DNA from: Mycobacterium sp. 1274761.0
GTDB lineage: Bacteria > Actinomycetota > Actinomycetes > Mycobacteriales > Mycobacteriaceae
Direction of reading: 5' to 3'
DNA length: 64,000 bases
Assembly (NCBI RefSeq): GCF_001668615.1
Contig: NZ_LZMC01000092.1
Location: 1 to 64,000 of the forward strand
Shown: positions 7,902 to 17,676 of the stretch, one piece after another
Layout of the letters: each line of letters begins with the position of its first letter
Numbering within the stretch: the stretch's first letter is position 1
The notes under the pieces: generated by a model
Database searches by the model: none
The model's input: the letters and a program-made list of their open reading frames with translations, nothing else
What the model was told of the DNA's origin: nothing
Position numbers and translations under genes: made by a program

Positions 7902-8765
7902 CTACCCACCCGGGAAGTACTTGATTATGCCTTCCTGCACTACGGTAGCGACGATCTGGCCGGTTTGGTCGAAGAAATGCCCAGTTCCCAGCCCGCGTGA
8001 TTCGGCCGCCACCGGCGAAGACGTGGAATAGAGCACCCACTCGTCGAACCGGAACGGACGATGGAACCACACCGAATGGTTCACGGTGGCAGCAAAGATG
8101 CGGTCGTAGCCCCACGACAACCCGTGGGTGGTGATGATGGAGTCGAGCACCGTGGTGTCCGAGGAGTACACCAACGCCGCCGAATGCAGCACCGGGTCTT
8201 CAGGCATCGGCCCGTCGGCCTTGAGCCACACCCGGTTGTAGTCGAGCCGCTCCCCCTTGTGCCGCATCACCCAGGCCGGATCGTTGGTGTAGCGCCACTC
8301 GATGGGCCTGAGTGCCTCCACGAAATGCGGCACCGTCTTTTCGTAGCCGACGAGCAGGTCGTCGATCCTCGGCAGCGACAAAGGATCTGGCACAGCCGGG
8401 CATTCGATGCCGTGCTCGAGCCCGCGCCCGCCGTCGACGTAGGAGACCATCGCCGTGGTCAGCAGCTCGCCGCCTTGCATGACATCGACGCGGCGATTGG
8501 CAAAGCGGCGTTCGTCGCGCAGCCGCACAACCTGAAACTCGAGATCCTTGGCGGGATCGCCGCCGGCGATGAAATGCGCGGAGATCGCCCCTGGGGGCAG
8601 GTGACGGTCGAGAGTACGGCTGGCGGCTACGAAAGCCTGCGCCATCATCTGGCCGCCGAACGTGCGGGGCGGGTTCTTGCTGGGGTGCGACCCCATGAAC
8701 GTGGCCTCATCGATGCGGTTGAGGTGCAGTACCGCCAGCAACTCCTCGAAATCGCTCGGCAGCAC
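7902..8765 (-). CDS. tesB: Acyl-CoA thioesterase II
   Basis: A 287-residue double hot-dog thioesterase that hydrolyses acyl-CoA to free fatty acid and CoA in the cytoplasm. Family features are the N-terminal MGSHPSKNPPRTFGGQMMAQ, the Asp-containing middle and the C-terminal HSVWFHRPFRFDEWVLY. GTG at 8765 follows AAGGGG at a good distance and is 28 nt behind pykA; the ATG at 8825 would overlap pykA and has no support. The order pykA-tesB-DUF2156 is the same as in M. tuberculosis (Rv1617-1619). Confidence 0.93.
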   Translation of the reverse strand: MLPSDFEELLAVLHLNRIDEATFMGSHPSKNPPRTFGGQMMAQAFVAASRTLDRHLPPGAISAHFIAGGDPAKDLEFQVVRLRDERRFANRRVDVMQGGELLTTAMVSYVDGGRGLEHGIECPAVPDPLSLPRIDDLLVGYEKTVPHFVEALRPIEWRYTNDPAWVMRHKGERLDYNRVWLKADGPMPEDPVLHSAALVYSSDTTVLDSIITTHGLSWGYDRIFAATVNHSVWFHRPFRFDEWVLYSTSSPVAAESRGLGTGHFFDQTGQIVATVVQEGIIKYFPGG

Positions 8766-8793
8766 AATTCCCCTTACCTCGGCGATGATCGCC

Positions 8794-10212
8794 CTAGACG
8801 TCGTCCTCCCCGATCCGGTGTACATGGATCAGGTTGGTCGAGCCTACTGTGCCGGGCGGAGCGCCAGCGATGACGACAACCAGGTCGCCCCGCTTGTAGC
8901 GGCCGAGCTCGAGCAGGGACTTGTCGACCTGGCGGATCATCCCGTCGGTGGTCTGGATGTGCGGCACGATGAACGTCTCGGTGCCCCAACTCAATGCCAG
9001 CTGGCTGCGCACCTCCGGCAGCGACGTGAAGGCCAGCAGGGGCAGCGGTGTATGCAGCCGCGCCAGCCGGCGCACCGTGTCGCCGGACTGCGTATAGGCG
9101 ACCAGTGCCTTGGCGTCCAGCCGCTCGCCGATATCGCGCGCGGCATACGAGATCACGCCGCGCTTGGTTCTGGGCACGTGGGTCAGCGGCGGCACCACCA
9201 CCGAGTTCTCTTCTACCGCGCTGATGATGCGGGCCATGGTCTTGACGGCCTCGAGCGGATACTTGCCGACGGACGTCTCACCGGAGAGCATCACCGCATC
9301 CGCGCCGTCGAGAACCGCGTTGGCGACGTCGGAAGCCTCGGCACGCGTCGGCCGGGAATGCTCGATCATCGACTCCAGCATCTGCGTGGCAACGATGACG
9401 GGTTTGGCGTTCTCCCTTGCCATTTGGATGGCACGCTTCTGAACCAGAGGCACTTCCTCCAACGGCAGTTCAACACCGAGGTCGCCGCGCGCCACCATGA
9501 TCGCGTCGAACGCCAGCACGATGGCCTCGAGATTGTCGACGGCTTCCGGCTTCTCCAGCTTGGCGATGACCGGTACACGACGTCCGACACGGTCCATCAC
9601 CTCGTGCACCAGCTCGACGTCGGCGGGTGACCGGACGAACGACAACGCCACGAGGTCGACTCCGAGCCGGAGCGCGAACTCGAGATCTTCGATGTCCTTC
9701 TCTGACAGCGCGGGCACCGAGACGTTCATGCCGGGCATCGACAGCCCTTTGTTGTTGCTGACCGGTCCGCCTTCGGTGACCGTGCAGACGACATCGTTGC
9801 CGTCGATGTGGTCGACGGTCAGGCCGACATTGCCGTCGTCAACTAGCAACCGGTCGCCGGGAGCAGCGTCTTGCGCAAGTTGCTTGTACGTCGTGGAGAC
9901 GCGGTCGTGGTTGCCCTCGCAGTCGTCGACGGTGATGCGCACGGTTTCGCCGTTGGCCCAGTAGGTCGGCCCGCCGGCGAATCGACCGAGCCGGATCTTC
10001 GGCCCTTGCAGATCGGCCAGGATTCCGACAGCGCGGCCCGTCGCATCGGAGGCGGCACGTACCCGCTTGTAATGCGCCTCGTGGTCGGAGTATTCACCGT
10101 GGCTGAAGTTCAGCCGAGCGACATCCATTCCGGCCTCGACCAGAGCCCGGACCACGTGGTCTTCGCTGGTCGCCGGGCCGAGAGTGCAGACGATCTTTCC
10201 GCGTCTAGTCAC
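8794..10212 (-). CDS. pykA: Pyruvate kinase
   Basis: A 472-residue glycolytic enzyme that makes pyruvate and ATP from phosphoenolpyruvate and ADP. The GTG at 10212 starts the protein with VTRRGKIVCTLGPA, matching the usual mycobacterial N-terminus and length. The active-site signature VIAKLEKPEAVDN (Lys) and MVARGDLGVELP are intact, as is the C-terminal allosteric domain ending in GSTNLIHVHRIG. The start is 32 nt downstream of gltD, so it may be transcribed with the glutamate synthase genes. Confidence 0.96.
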   Translation of the reverse strand: MTRRGKIVCTLGPATSEDHVVRALVEAGMDVARLNFSHGEYSDHEAHYKRVRAASDATGRAVGILADLQGPKIRLGRFAGGPTYWANGETVRITVDDCEGNHDRVSTTYKQLAQDAAPGDRLLVDDGNVGLTVDHIDGNDVVCTVTEGGPVSNNKGLSMPGMNVSVPALSEKDIEDLEFALRLGVDLVALSFVRSPADVELVHEVMDRVGRRVPVIAKLEKPEAVDNLEAIVLAFDAIMVARGDLGVELPLEEVPLVQKRAIQMARENAKPVIVATQMLESMIEHSRPTRAEASDVANAVLDGADAVMLSGETSVGKYPLEAVKTMARIISAVEENSVVVPPLTHVPRTKRGVISYAARDIGERLDAKALVAYTQSGDTVRRLARLHTPLPLLAFTSLPEVRSQLALSWGTETFIVPHIQTTDGMIRQVDKSLLELGRYKRGDLVVVIAGAPPGTVGSTNLIHVHRIGEDDV

Positions 10213-10244
10213 GATTTCTGAGCATAGTCGGAATCGATGACCTG

Positions 10245-11747
10245 TCATGCGACCGCGAGTGGCAGCGCACCCGGCAGCACCGGCGCCGGCAGATCTGATT
10301 CGCCCATCAGATAGGCATCGACGGCGTGGGCCGCGCTTCGCCCTTCGGCGATCGCCCAGACGATCAGCGACGCGCCGCGACGGGCGTCACCACAGACAAA
10401 CACACCCGGCGCGGTGGTCTGCCAGTCCGAACCGCACGACAGCGCTCCGCGACCGTTCAGCTCGAGCCCGAGCCCATCGAGCAGCGCCATGTGCTCGACG
10501 CCGTCGAACCCGATGGCCAGCAATGCGAGGTCGCAGGGAATCTGCATCGATTCGCCCACCGGCGTGATGTGCCTGCGGCCGGATGCCTCGCGGGTGACCC
10601 GCACCTCGGCGATCTCCATCGCCCGGACGTGACCGGTGTCGTCTCCGATGAACCGCTGCACCGCGACCTCGTAACGGCGGGCACCGCCCTCGGCATGTGC
10701 AGGTGACATGCGCAGCACCAGCGGCCACGTCGGCCACGGCGACAGCGAATCGTCTCGGTACTGCGGCGGCTCCGGGTTGTAGTCGAGCTGGGTCACCGAC
10801 GCGGCGCCCTGGCGGTGGGCGGTGCCGAGGCAGTCGGCGCCGGTGTCGCCGCCGCCGATGATCACGACGTGCTTGCCCTTGGCCGACAGCGGTGACGGGC
10901 CATCGCCTTCGCACTCCCGGTTGGCGGGCACGAGGTGTTCCATCGCAAGGTGGACTCCGTCGAGGTGGCGTCCTTCGACGTCGTTGTCCCTACCGCGCAA
11001 CGCTCCGACCGCGAGCACCACGGTGTCATGCCGCTCACGCAACTGCTCGACCGAAAGGTCGATTCCGACTTCGCACTCGGTGACGAAACGGGTTCCCTCT
11101 GCCCGCATTTGGGCCAGCCGCTGGTTGAGGACCGCCTTCTCCAGCTTGTATTCGGGGATGCCGTAACGCATCAGGCCGCCCAACCGGTCATCGCGTTCAT
11201 AGACCGTGACGTTGTGCCCGGCGCGGGTAAGTTGTTGGGCGGCGGCCAATCCGGCCGGACCCGAGCCGACCACGGCGACGCTCTTGCCGGTCGAGATGGC
11301 GGCGGGCTGCGGCTCGACGTTGCCGTCCATCCACGCGTGATCGGCGATGGTCTGCTCGATCCGCTTGATCGTGACGCTGCCGCCGGTCTTGTCCTCGGCT
11401 ATCGACAGCACGCAGGCGGCTTCGCAGGGCGCCGGACACAGCCGCCCGGTGAACTCAGGGAAGTTGTTGGTGGCATGCAGCCGGTCGCTGGCGGCTTCCC
11501 ACCGTCCGCGGCGCACCAGGTCGTTCCACTCCGGGATGAGGTTTCCCAGCGGGCAGCCGGCAGTTCCTGAGTGGCAGAACGGGATTCCGCAATCCATACA
11601 CCGGCGCGCCTGTTGGGACACTTCGCCGGCCCGCTGCTGCGGGTCTTGTTGTTCGTAGACCTCGCGCCAGTCTCCGACGCGCTCGTCGACGGGCCGCTTA
11701 GCGGCTTCGACCTTGGGTACCTCGAGGAATCCATGCGGGTCAGCCAC
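10245..11747 (-). CDS. gltD: Glutamate synthase small subunit
   Basis: A 500-residue iron-sulfur flavoprotein that passes electrons from NADPH to GltB. The N-terminal part has the Cys clusters for two 4Fe-4S centres (CMDCGIPFC, GCPLGN, CPAPCEAAC). Two Rossmann motifs follow: GSGPAGLAAAQQL for FAD and GGGDTGADC for NADPH. The ATG at 11747 overlaps the gltB stop by 8 nt, so both subunits are made in step. Length and domain order are normal for the family. Confidence 0.96.
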   Translation of the reverse strand: MADPHGFLEVPKVEAAKRPVDERVGDWREVYEQQDPQQRAGEVSQQARRCMDCGIPFCHSGTAGCPLGNLIPEWNDLVRRGRWEAASDRLHATNNFPEFTGRLCPAPCEAACVLSIAEDKTGGSVTIKRIEQTIADHAWMDGNVEPQPAAISTGKSVAVVGSGPAGLAAAQQLTRAGHNVTVYERDDRLGGLMRYGIPEYKLEKAVLNQRLAQMRAEGTRFVTECEVGIDLSVEQLRERHDTVVLAVGALRGRDNDVEGRHLDGVHLAMEHLVPANRECEGDGPSPLSAKGKHVVIIGGGDTGADCLGTAHRQGAASVTQLDYNPEPPQYRDDSLSPWPTWPLVLRMSPAHAEGGARRYEVAVQRFIGDDTGHVRAMEIAEVRVTREASGRRHITPVGESMQIPCDLALLAIGFDGVEHMALLDGLGLELNGRGALSCGSDWQTTAPGVFVCGDARRGASLIVWAIAEGRSAAHAVDAYLMGESDLPAPVLPGALPLAVA

Positions 11748-14700
11748 GGCTTGCCTCCATGATGGCGGTGTCGACGTCGCGTCCCTCGGCCCTGGCCATC
11801 CTGGTCGCGGTCAGCACGCGCTGATAGTCGGTGGGCATGATCTTGGTGAATTGGGCACTGCGCCTTGGCCAGTCGGACAGCACCGAGGCCGCAACGGTGC
11901 TTCCGGTGAGCCGGGCGTGACGGGCGATCACGTCGCGTAGCCAGGTGAAGTCCTCGGGGTCCGGCCGCTGCAACTCGACCATCTCGGTGTTGACCATCGC
12001 AGGGTCCAGTCCGAGCACGAACGCGATACCGCCGGACATTCCCGCGGCCATGTTGCGCCCGGTCGGCCCGAGAACCACGACGCGGCCGCCGGTCATGTAT
12101 TCGCAGGCGTGGTCACCGACACCTTCGGTGACGGCCAGTGCGCCGGAGTTGCGGGCACAGAAGCGCTCCCCCACCCGGCCACGGAGGAACACCTCGCCGG
12201 ACGTGGCGCCGAACACCAGCGTGTTGCCGGCGATCACGTGGTCTTCCGGAAGGAACAACACGTCGTCGGGGGGCCGGACGATCACGCGGCCGCCCGAAAG
12301 TCCCTTGCCGACATAGTCGTTGGCGTCGCCGATCAGATCGAGGGTGACCCCCGGCGGCAGAAATGCGCCGATGGACTGGCCCGCAGAGCCGCTGAGCGTT
12401 ATGTGAATGGTGTCGTCGGGCAGGCCCTTTGCCCCGTATCGGCGGGTGATCTCGGCGCCGAGCATGGTCCCGACCGTGCGGTTGACGTTGCGCACCGGCA
12501 GCTCCAGCCGCACCGGGTGGGCGTCTTCGAGCGCTCCCTCGGCGAGCTGGATCAGCGTCTGATCAAGCGCCTGATCCAACGCGTGGTACTGCTCGCGGAC
12601 GCAACGGCGCACCGTCTGCGCCGGGTCGTGGGCATTGTTCGCCTGGGCGAAGATCGGCGACAGGTCGAGACCCTTTGCCTTCCAGTGGGCCACGCCGTCG
12701 GCGGTATCGAGCATCTCGACGTGGCCAACCGCTTCGTCGATGCTGCGGAAGCCGAGGTCGGCGAGGTAGCGCCGGATGTCCTCGGCGATGAACCGGAAGT
12801 AGTTCTCCACGAATTCCGGCTTGCCGTTAAACCGCGCCCGCAGCTCGGGATTCTGGGTGGCGACCCCGACCGGGCAGGTGTCGAGGTGGCATACCCGCAT
12901 CATGATGCAGCCGGACACCACCAACGGTGCGGTGGCGAAACCGAACTCCTCGGCTCCTAACAGCATCGCTACGACGACGTCACGGGCGGTGCGCATCCCG
13001 CCGTCGCATTGCACGGTGATTCGGTCGCGCAACCCATTGAGGATCAGCGTCTGCTGCGTGTCGGCCAGTCCGATCTCCCATGGCGCGCCCGCATGTTTGA
13101 GCGACGTCAGCGGCGCCGCTCCGGTGCCGCCGTCATACCCGGAGATCAGCACCACGTCGGCGTGCGCTTTGGACACGCCTGCTGCGACCGTGCCCACACC
13201 CACCGAGCTGACCAGCTTGACGTGGATGCGCGCATCGGAGTTGGCGTTCTTCAGGTCGTGGATGAGCTGCGCGAGGTCTTCGATCGAATAGATGTCGTGA
13301 TGCGGCGGTGGCGAAATGAGCCCCACGCCCGGTGTCGAATGACGGGTCTTGGCGATGTTCGGGTAGACCTTGTAGCCCGGTAGCTGGCCGCCCTCACCCG
13401 GTTTGGCGCCTTGGGCCATCTTTATCTGGATGTCCGAGGCGTTGACCAGGTAGTCGCTGGTGACACCGAAGCGGCCGGACGCCACCTGTTTGACGGCGCT
13501 GCGCCTGCGCGGATCGTAGAGCCGGTCGGTGTCCTCGCCGCCCTCACCGGAGTTCGACCGCCCGCCAAGGTTATTCATGGCGATCGCCATGGTCTCGTGC
13601 GCCTCGGCCGAGATCGATCCGTAGCTCATCGCACCGGTGTTGAACCGCTTGACGATCGACTCGACGGGTTCGACCTCATCGAGAGCCACCGGCGACCGCA
13701 CGCCCTTCTTCAACTCGAACAGTCCGCGCAGCGTGCCACCCTCGCGGGACAGCCGGTCGACTTCGTCGGAGTACTGCCGGAAGATGTCGTATCGCCCGGT
13801 CCTGGTGGAATGCTGCAGAAGGAACACCACTTCGGGCGTGAAGAGATGAAGCTCGCCCTCCCGCCGGAAGGCGTATTCGCCGCCGACATCGAGCCGGCGG
13901 TGCACGCGTTCGGTCGGGTTATCCGGATACGCTCGGCGGTGCCGTAGCTTGACCTCTTCGGCGATCACGTCCAGACCGACTCCGCCGATTTGGCTCGGTG
14001 TGCCACTGAAGTACTCGTCGACCACGCTCCTGTCGAGGCCGATCGCCTCGAAGGCCTGCGCGGCGGTGTAGGACGCAACGGTAGAAATGCCCATCTTGCT
14101 CATCACCTTGATCACGCCCTTGCTGAGCGCCTTGAGGTAATTTCGCACCGCCGCAGCGGTTTCGATGCCGGTGAGCTCGCCCTCGCACACCAGGTCCTCA
14201 ATGGACTCGAACGCCAGGTACGGGTTGACCGCGGCCGCACCGAACCCGATCAGCATCGCGATGTGGTGCACCTCGCGGGCGTCACCGCTTTCCACGACCA
14301 GGGCGACAGATGTGCGCTTCTTCGTGCGTACCAGCTGGTGGTGCACGGCCGACACCGCAAGCAGCGACGGGATCGGGGCGCGGGTGTGGTCGGAGTCGCG
14401 ATCGGAGATGACCAGCGTGCGAGCGCCTTTAGCGATCGCCTCACAGGCCTGGATGCGCAGTTCCTCGATGGCCTCGGCCAGTCCCCCACCGCCGCGCTCG
14501 ACGTCATAGAGCGCGCGCAGCACCACTGTGCACAGACCGGGATGTTCGCCGTCGTCGTTGATGTGGACGATCTTGTTGAGCTCGTCGTTGTCGAGCACCG
14601 GCCACGCCAGCTTGATCTGCCGGCACGACGCCGCAGACGGTTCGAGCAGGTTCTGTTCGGGACCCATGACGCGTGCCATCGACGTGACGACAGCCTCGCG

Positions 14701-16284
14701 GATAGCGTCCAGCGGCGGGTTGGTGACTTGGGCGAAGAGCTCGACGAAGTAGTCGTAGAGCAGCCGGGGGCGATGCGAGAGCACAGCGGTCGGGGTATCG
14801 GTACCCATCGACCCCAACGGCTCGGCACCCGATGCGGCCATCGGCGTCAACAGGGTTCGCAGATCCTCTTCGGTGTAGCCGAACGCGATCTGACGCCGGA
14901 CGACCGTTTCGTGGGGGGACTGTGCCCGCACACGGTCGGGCAGCGTCTTGAGGTCGAGAAGCCCGGCGTGCAGCCACTCGCCGTAGGGCTGTGCGGCCGC
15001 CAGTTCGGACTTGATCTCCTCGTCGGGGACGATGCGTCCCGCGTCGGTGTCGACGAGGAACATCTTGCCGGGCTCGAGCCGGCCCTTCGCCACGATCTGC
15101 GCCGACGGCACATCGAGCACACCGGCTTCGCTGGCCAGGATGACGCGGTCGTCGATGGTGCGCCACCACCGACCCGGCCGTAAACCGTTGCGGTCCAATA
15201 CCGCTCCGACAACCGTGCCGTCGGTGAATGTGACGCAGGCAGGTCCGTCCCACGGTTCCATCAGCGAGGCGTGGAACTGCCAGAAGTCACGCTGCGCCGC
15301 GGGCAGGGATGTGTTGTTCTCCCACGCTTCGGGAATCATCATCAGCACGGCGTGCGGAAGGCTACGTCCGCCGAGGTGCAGCAGCTCGAGAACCTGGTCG
15401 AACGACGCCGAATCGGAAGCGTCCGGTGTGCAGATCGGCGACAGTCGCGCGAGATCGCCGGGGATGACGCTGCTGGCGAGCATCGCCTCGCGGGCGTGCA
15501 TGCGGTTGCGGTTGCCGCGCACGGTATTGATCTCGCCGTTGTGAGCGACAAAGCGAAATGGATGCGCCAACGGCCAGGACGGGAATGTGTTGGTGGAGAA
15601 CCGGCTGTGCACGATCGCGATCGCGCTCATACATCGTTCGTCGCGGAGGTCTGGAAAGTACTGCGGGAGTTGAGCTGTCGTCAGCATGCCTTTGTAGGCG
15701 ATGGTCCGGCTCGACAGCGACGGAAAGTAGACGTTGCCCGTCGAGGCCCTCTTGCGGACCGGGTATACCCGGCGGTCCAGATCGATGCCACCGGCGCGGT
15801 CAGATGTGGCCAGGAAGATCTGCGCCATATACGGCATGCAGCCCAGCGCGGCGGCACCCAGGTCGGCGCCCTCGGGGTCAACGGGCAGGTCGCGCCAGCC
15901 GAGAACCTCCAGCCCTTCCTCGGCGGCGATGGCCTCGATCCGCTGGCGAGCTGCCGTCCGCTCGGCGGAATCCTGCGGCAGGAAGCAGATTCCGGCCGCG
16001 AAGGCATTGCAGCCCTCGTCAGTCGGGGCTGGCAATTCGAAGTCGACGACCTCGCGGAAGAGTTCGGTCGGCAGCTGGATGAGGATGCCTGCGCCGTCAC
16101 CACTGTTCGTTTCGGCACCAGCGGCGCCGCGATGATCTAGATGTTCGAGGGCGACGAGTCCGTCGGCGACGATGGCGTGCGACCGTCTGCCCTGAATGTC
16201 GGTGATCATCGCGACACCGCACGAGTCGGACTCGCGCAGCGGGTCATAGAGGCCTTGGGCAGGCGGCAATGCCGAGAACAACAC
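11740..16284 (-). CDS. gltB: Glutamate synthase large subunit
   Basis: A 1514-residue enzyme producing two glutamates from glutamine and 2-oxoglutarate. The GTG at 16284, preceded by GGAGGT 8 nt upstream, gives a short propeptide before the catalytic Cys in ESDSCGVAM. Domains in order are the class II glutaminase, a central domain, the FMN-binding synthase domain (SGYDGGTGAAPLTSLKHAG) with the 3Fe-4S cysteines in CIMMRVCHLDTCPVG, and the C-terminal beta-helix (GxxG repeats such as GTLVFGATSG). Together with GltD it supplies glutamate under nitrogen limitation. In M. tuberculosis gltBD sits elsewhere in the genome, so location next to pykA is lineage-specific. Confidence 0.96.
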   Translation of the reverse strand: MLFSALPPAQGLYDPLRESDSCGVAMITDIQGRRSHAIVADGLVALEHLDHRGAAGAETNSGDGAGILIQLPTELFREVVDFELPAPTDEGCNAFAAGICFLPQDSAERTAARQRIEAIAAEEGLEVLGWRDLPVDPEGADLGAAALGCMPYMAQIFLATSDRAGGIDLDRRVYPVRKRASTGNVYFPSLSSRTIAYKGMLTTAQLPQYFPDLRDERCMSAIAIVHSRFSTNTFPSWPLAHPFRFVAHNGEINTVRGNRNRMHAREAMLASSVIPGDLARLSPICTPDASDSASFDQVLELLHLGGRSLPHAVLMMIPEAWENNTSLPAAQRDFWQFHASLMEPWDGPACVTFTDGTVVGAVLDRNGLRPGRWWRTIDDRVILASEAGVLDVPSAQIVAKGRLEPGKMFLVDTDAGRIVPDEEIKSELAAAQPYGEWLHAGLLDLKTLPDRVRAQSPHETVVRRQIAFGYTEEDLRTLLTPMAASGAEPLGSMGTDTPTAVLSHRPRLLYDYFVELFAQVTNPPLDAIREAVVTSMARVMGPEQNLLEPSAASCRQIKLAWPVLDNDELNKIVHINDDGEHPGLCTVVLRALYDVERGGGGLAEAIEELRIQACEAIAKGARTLVISDRDSDHTRAPIPSLLAVSAVHHQLVRTKKRTSVALVVESGDAREVHHIAMLIGFGAAAVNPYLAFESIEDLVCEGELTGIETAAAVRNYLKALSKGVIKVMSKMGISTVASYTAAQAFEAIGLDRSVVDEYFSGTPSQIGGVGLDVIAEEVKLRHRRAYPDNPTERVHRRLDVGGEYAFRREGELHLFTPEVVFLLQHSTRTGRYDIFRQYSDEVDRLSREGGTLRGLFELKKGVRSPVALDEVEPVESIVKRFNTGAMSYGSISAEAHETMAIAMNNLGGRSNSGEGGEDTDRLYDPRRRSAVKQVASGRFGVTSDYLVNASDIQIKMAQGAKPGEGGQLPGYKVYPNIAKTRHSTPGVGLISPPPHHDIYSIEDLAQLIHDLKNANSDARIHVKLVSSVGVGTVAAGVSKAHADVVLISGYDGGTGAAPLTSLKHAGAPWEIGLADTQQTLILNGLRDRITVQCDGGMRTARDVVVAMLLGAEEFGFATAPLVVSGCIMMRVCHLDTCPVGVATQNPELRARFNGKPEFVENYFRFIAEDIRRYLADLGFRSIDEAVGHVEMLDTADGVAHWKAKGLDLSPIFAQANNAHDPAQTVRRCVREQYHALDQALDQTLIQLAEGALEDAHPVRLELPVRNVNRTVGTMLGAEITRRYGAKGLPDDTIHITLSGSAGQSIGAFLPPGVTLDLIGDANDYVGKGLSGGRVIVRPPDDVLFLPEDHVIAGNTLVFGATSGEVFLRGRVGERFCARNSGALAVTEGVGDHACEYMTGGRVVVLGPTGRNMAAGMSGGIAFVLGLDPAMVNTEMVELQRPDPEDFTWLRDVIARHARLTGSTVAASVLSDWPRRSAQFTKIMPTDYQRVLTATRMARAEGRDVDTAIMEASRG

Positions 16285-16370
16285 TGGGATTGACCTCCGC
16301 AGTCTGGGAAATTCTTCGTCCGGGACTGCAGCGGCCCGCAAAAGGAAATTGTATCAGCGCGCTGGCGCAG

Positions 16371-16784
16371 CTACCCGTCGAGAACCGTCGGGACCAGCGG
16401 GAATCCCGGTAGATTGCGTCCCACGGTCCAGGTCAGGGCGAGCACGACGATGACGCCGGCCACGGGCATGGTGAAAATCGGCCGACCGGCCCGCCACCGC
16501 ACCAGCACCCACGCCAGCAGCGCGGGCAGGCCGACAAGCAAAAAGACATTGTCGACGGCCGCGGCGGCGAGATCACCGTGTAGCACATCGTGCACCATCC
16601 GCAGACCGCCGCACGCCGGGCAGTTGAGGCCGGTCAGAATTTTGAACGGGCAGGCGGGGAAGACGGAACCGGGCCGGTGAGGGTCGACGAGCCCGACGTA
16701 GGCCAGGCCGCCGCAAAGCAGTGCGCCGGCGCCGAGTGCGCCGGACAAACGTTGCTTGCTGCCGACGGCGCTAGGTGCCCTCAC
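16371..16784 (-). CDS. DUF2752 membrane protein
   Basis: A 137-residue protein with three or four hydrophobic helices and the family signature CPFKILTGLNCPACGGLRMVH, shortened here to the core CPACGG and its upstream Cys. GTG at 16784 is chosen since the longer frame reads through the preceding TM2 gene; this start overlaps that gene by 14 nt. The close pairing with a TM2-domain gene suggests joint expression. The role of DUF2752 proteins is unknown. Confidence 0.8.
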   Translation of the reverse strand: MRAPSAVGSKQRLSGALGAGALLCGGLAYVGLVDPHRPGSVFPACPFKILTGLNCPACGGLRMVHDVLHGDLAAAAVDNVFLLVGLPALLAWVLVRWRAGRPIFTMPVAGVIVVLALTWTVGRNLPGFPLVPTVLDG

Positions 16785-17193
16785 GAAGGGGACGTCCCTC
16801 GGGGTCGCGCACTTTGTCGGTGAAGATGAGAACGGCGTCGATGATGCCCCACACCACCGCGCCGAGTCCGCAGGTGACCAGCCCGACGACGAGCTGAGCG
16901 ACGCCGAGGCCGGTGTAGCCCAGGTAGATGCGCCCGATGCCGACAAGACCGAACAGCCCGATCAGTTGCAGCAGACCCGCGACGATCTTCGATTTGTCCG
17001 ACAGCGGCTCACCGGTAATCGGGTGGCGGCCGTAGGGCGCCGACGGATCCATGTAGGGCTGCGGATATTGCCCGTATTGTCCGGGCGGCGGATATCCGGG
17101 CGGCTGCGGCGCATAGCCCGGAGGCGGCGGCTGATATTGGGATTGATGTGGGGGCGGGGATCCCTCGGTGCCACCGAACTGGGGCTCAGTCAT
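16771..17193 (-). CDS. TM2 domain protein with Pro/Tyr-rich head
   Basis: A 140-residue membrane protein. The first 65 residues are Pro/Gln/Tyr-rich (repeated PPGYP units), then a TM2 domain of two helices joined by a short turn with a Gly-rich DKSKIVAGLLQ...GIGRIYLG pattern and a WGIIDAVLIF second helix. The ATG at 17193 (MTEPQFGG) is preferred; the open frame continues upstream through the neighbouring gene region but with unrelated Arg-rich sequence. Function unknown. The Pro-rich head is like that of the DUF4190 protein at 6027-6554, possibly for protein contacts. Confidence 0.85.
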   Translation of the reverse strand: MTEPQFGGTEGSPPPHQSQYQPPPPGYAPQPPGYPPPGQYGQYPQPYMDPSAPYGRHPITGEPLSDKSKIVAGLLQLIGLFGLVGIGRIYLGYTGLGVAQLVVGLVTCGLGAVVWGIIDAVLIFTDKVRDPEGRPLREGT

Positions 17194-17240
17194 GGCACCC
17201 AGCATGCCAGAACATGACCGCCGCGATAGCCGTTCTCGAG

Positions 17241-17525
17241 TCAGTCGATGTGTGTCAGGGGGTCGGAGAAGGTGAAATCCGCGGGGTGCCCGTAGGGACC
17301 CATCAGATCGCAGTTCTTGACCGGTGTCAGGTACGAACTGAGGCCGCGAGGAACGTATTGGGCCACTGCCACGCAGCGTTGCCACGTGCCGTCGGGCTGA
17401 ATGGGCCCGTCGCACTTGCTGATATACGGTCCGCCGTAGAGGCAGCCGGCGCTTGCCGGCGGCGCGGCGATCAGGCCCACGGCTATCAGGAGGGCGGCCA
17501 ACCCCCCGACGATGCAGCGCTTCAT
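17241..17525 (-). CDS. Small secreted CDGP-motif protein
   Basis: A 94-residue protein with a clear Sec signal peptide (MKRCIVGGLAALLIAVGLIA, cleavage after PPASA) and a mature part of about 68 residues holding four Cys residues, including SKCDGPIQPDGTWQRC. This is the pattern of small exported CDGP-motif proteins found across mycobacteria. Two disulfides are likely. No function is known. It stands alone: 47 nt separate it from the TM2 gene and about 150 nt from the gene upstream. Confidence 0.8.
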   Translation of the reverse strand: MKRCIVGGLAALLIAVGLIAAPPASAGCLYGGPYISKCDGPIQPDGTWQRCVAVAQYVPRGLSSYLTPVKNCDLMGPYGHPADFTFSDPLTHID

Positions 17526-17636
17526 AGTCGTCTCCCCTCACATCGCCGCTGGGGGGTTGCCGGGTGGTGGGTGACAGCTACCGTCGACAACCCTGCCAGC
17601 AGCCAATGACGCTACGCCCTTGTAGCTGACCTTGTC

Positions 17637-17651
17637 GCTCCTTTTTGGAGC
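17637..17651 (-). terminator. Possible terminator hairpin after the DHFR-like gene
   Basis: GCTCC-TTTTT-GGAGC forms a 5-bp stem with a 5-nt loop, 25 nt past the stop of the minus-strand DHFR-like gene. No U-tract follows on that strand, which is common for mycobacterial terminators, so the call rests on position and symmetry only. Confidence 0.3.
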
Positions 17652-17676
17652 CTCTGAGATCGCTGTGGGAGGCCGA

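Noticed and set aside
17194..17541. N-terminal extension of the TM2 protein
   Set aside because: This part is the complement-frame reading of the CDGP gene and intergenic DNA; the family starts at MTEPQ.
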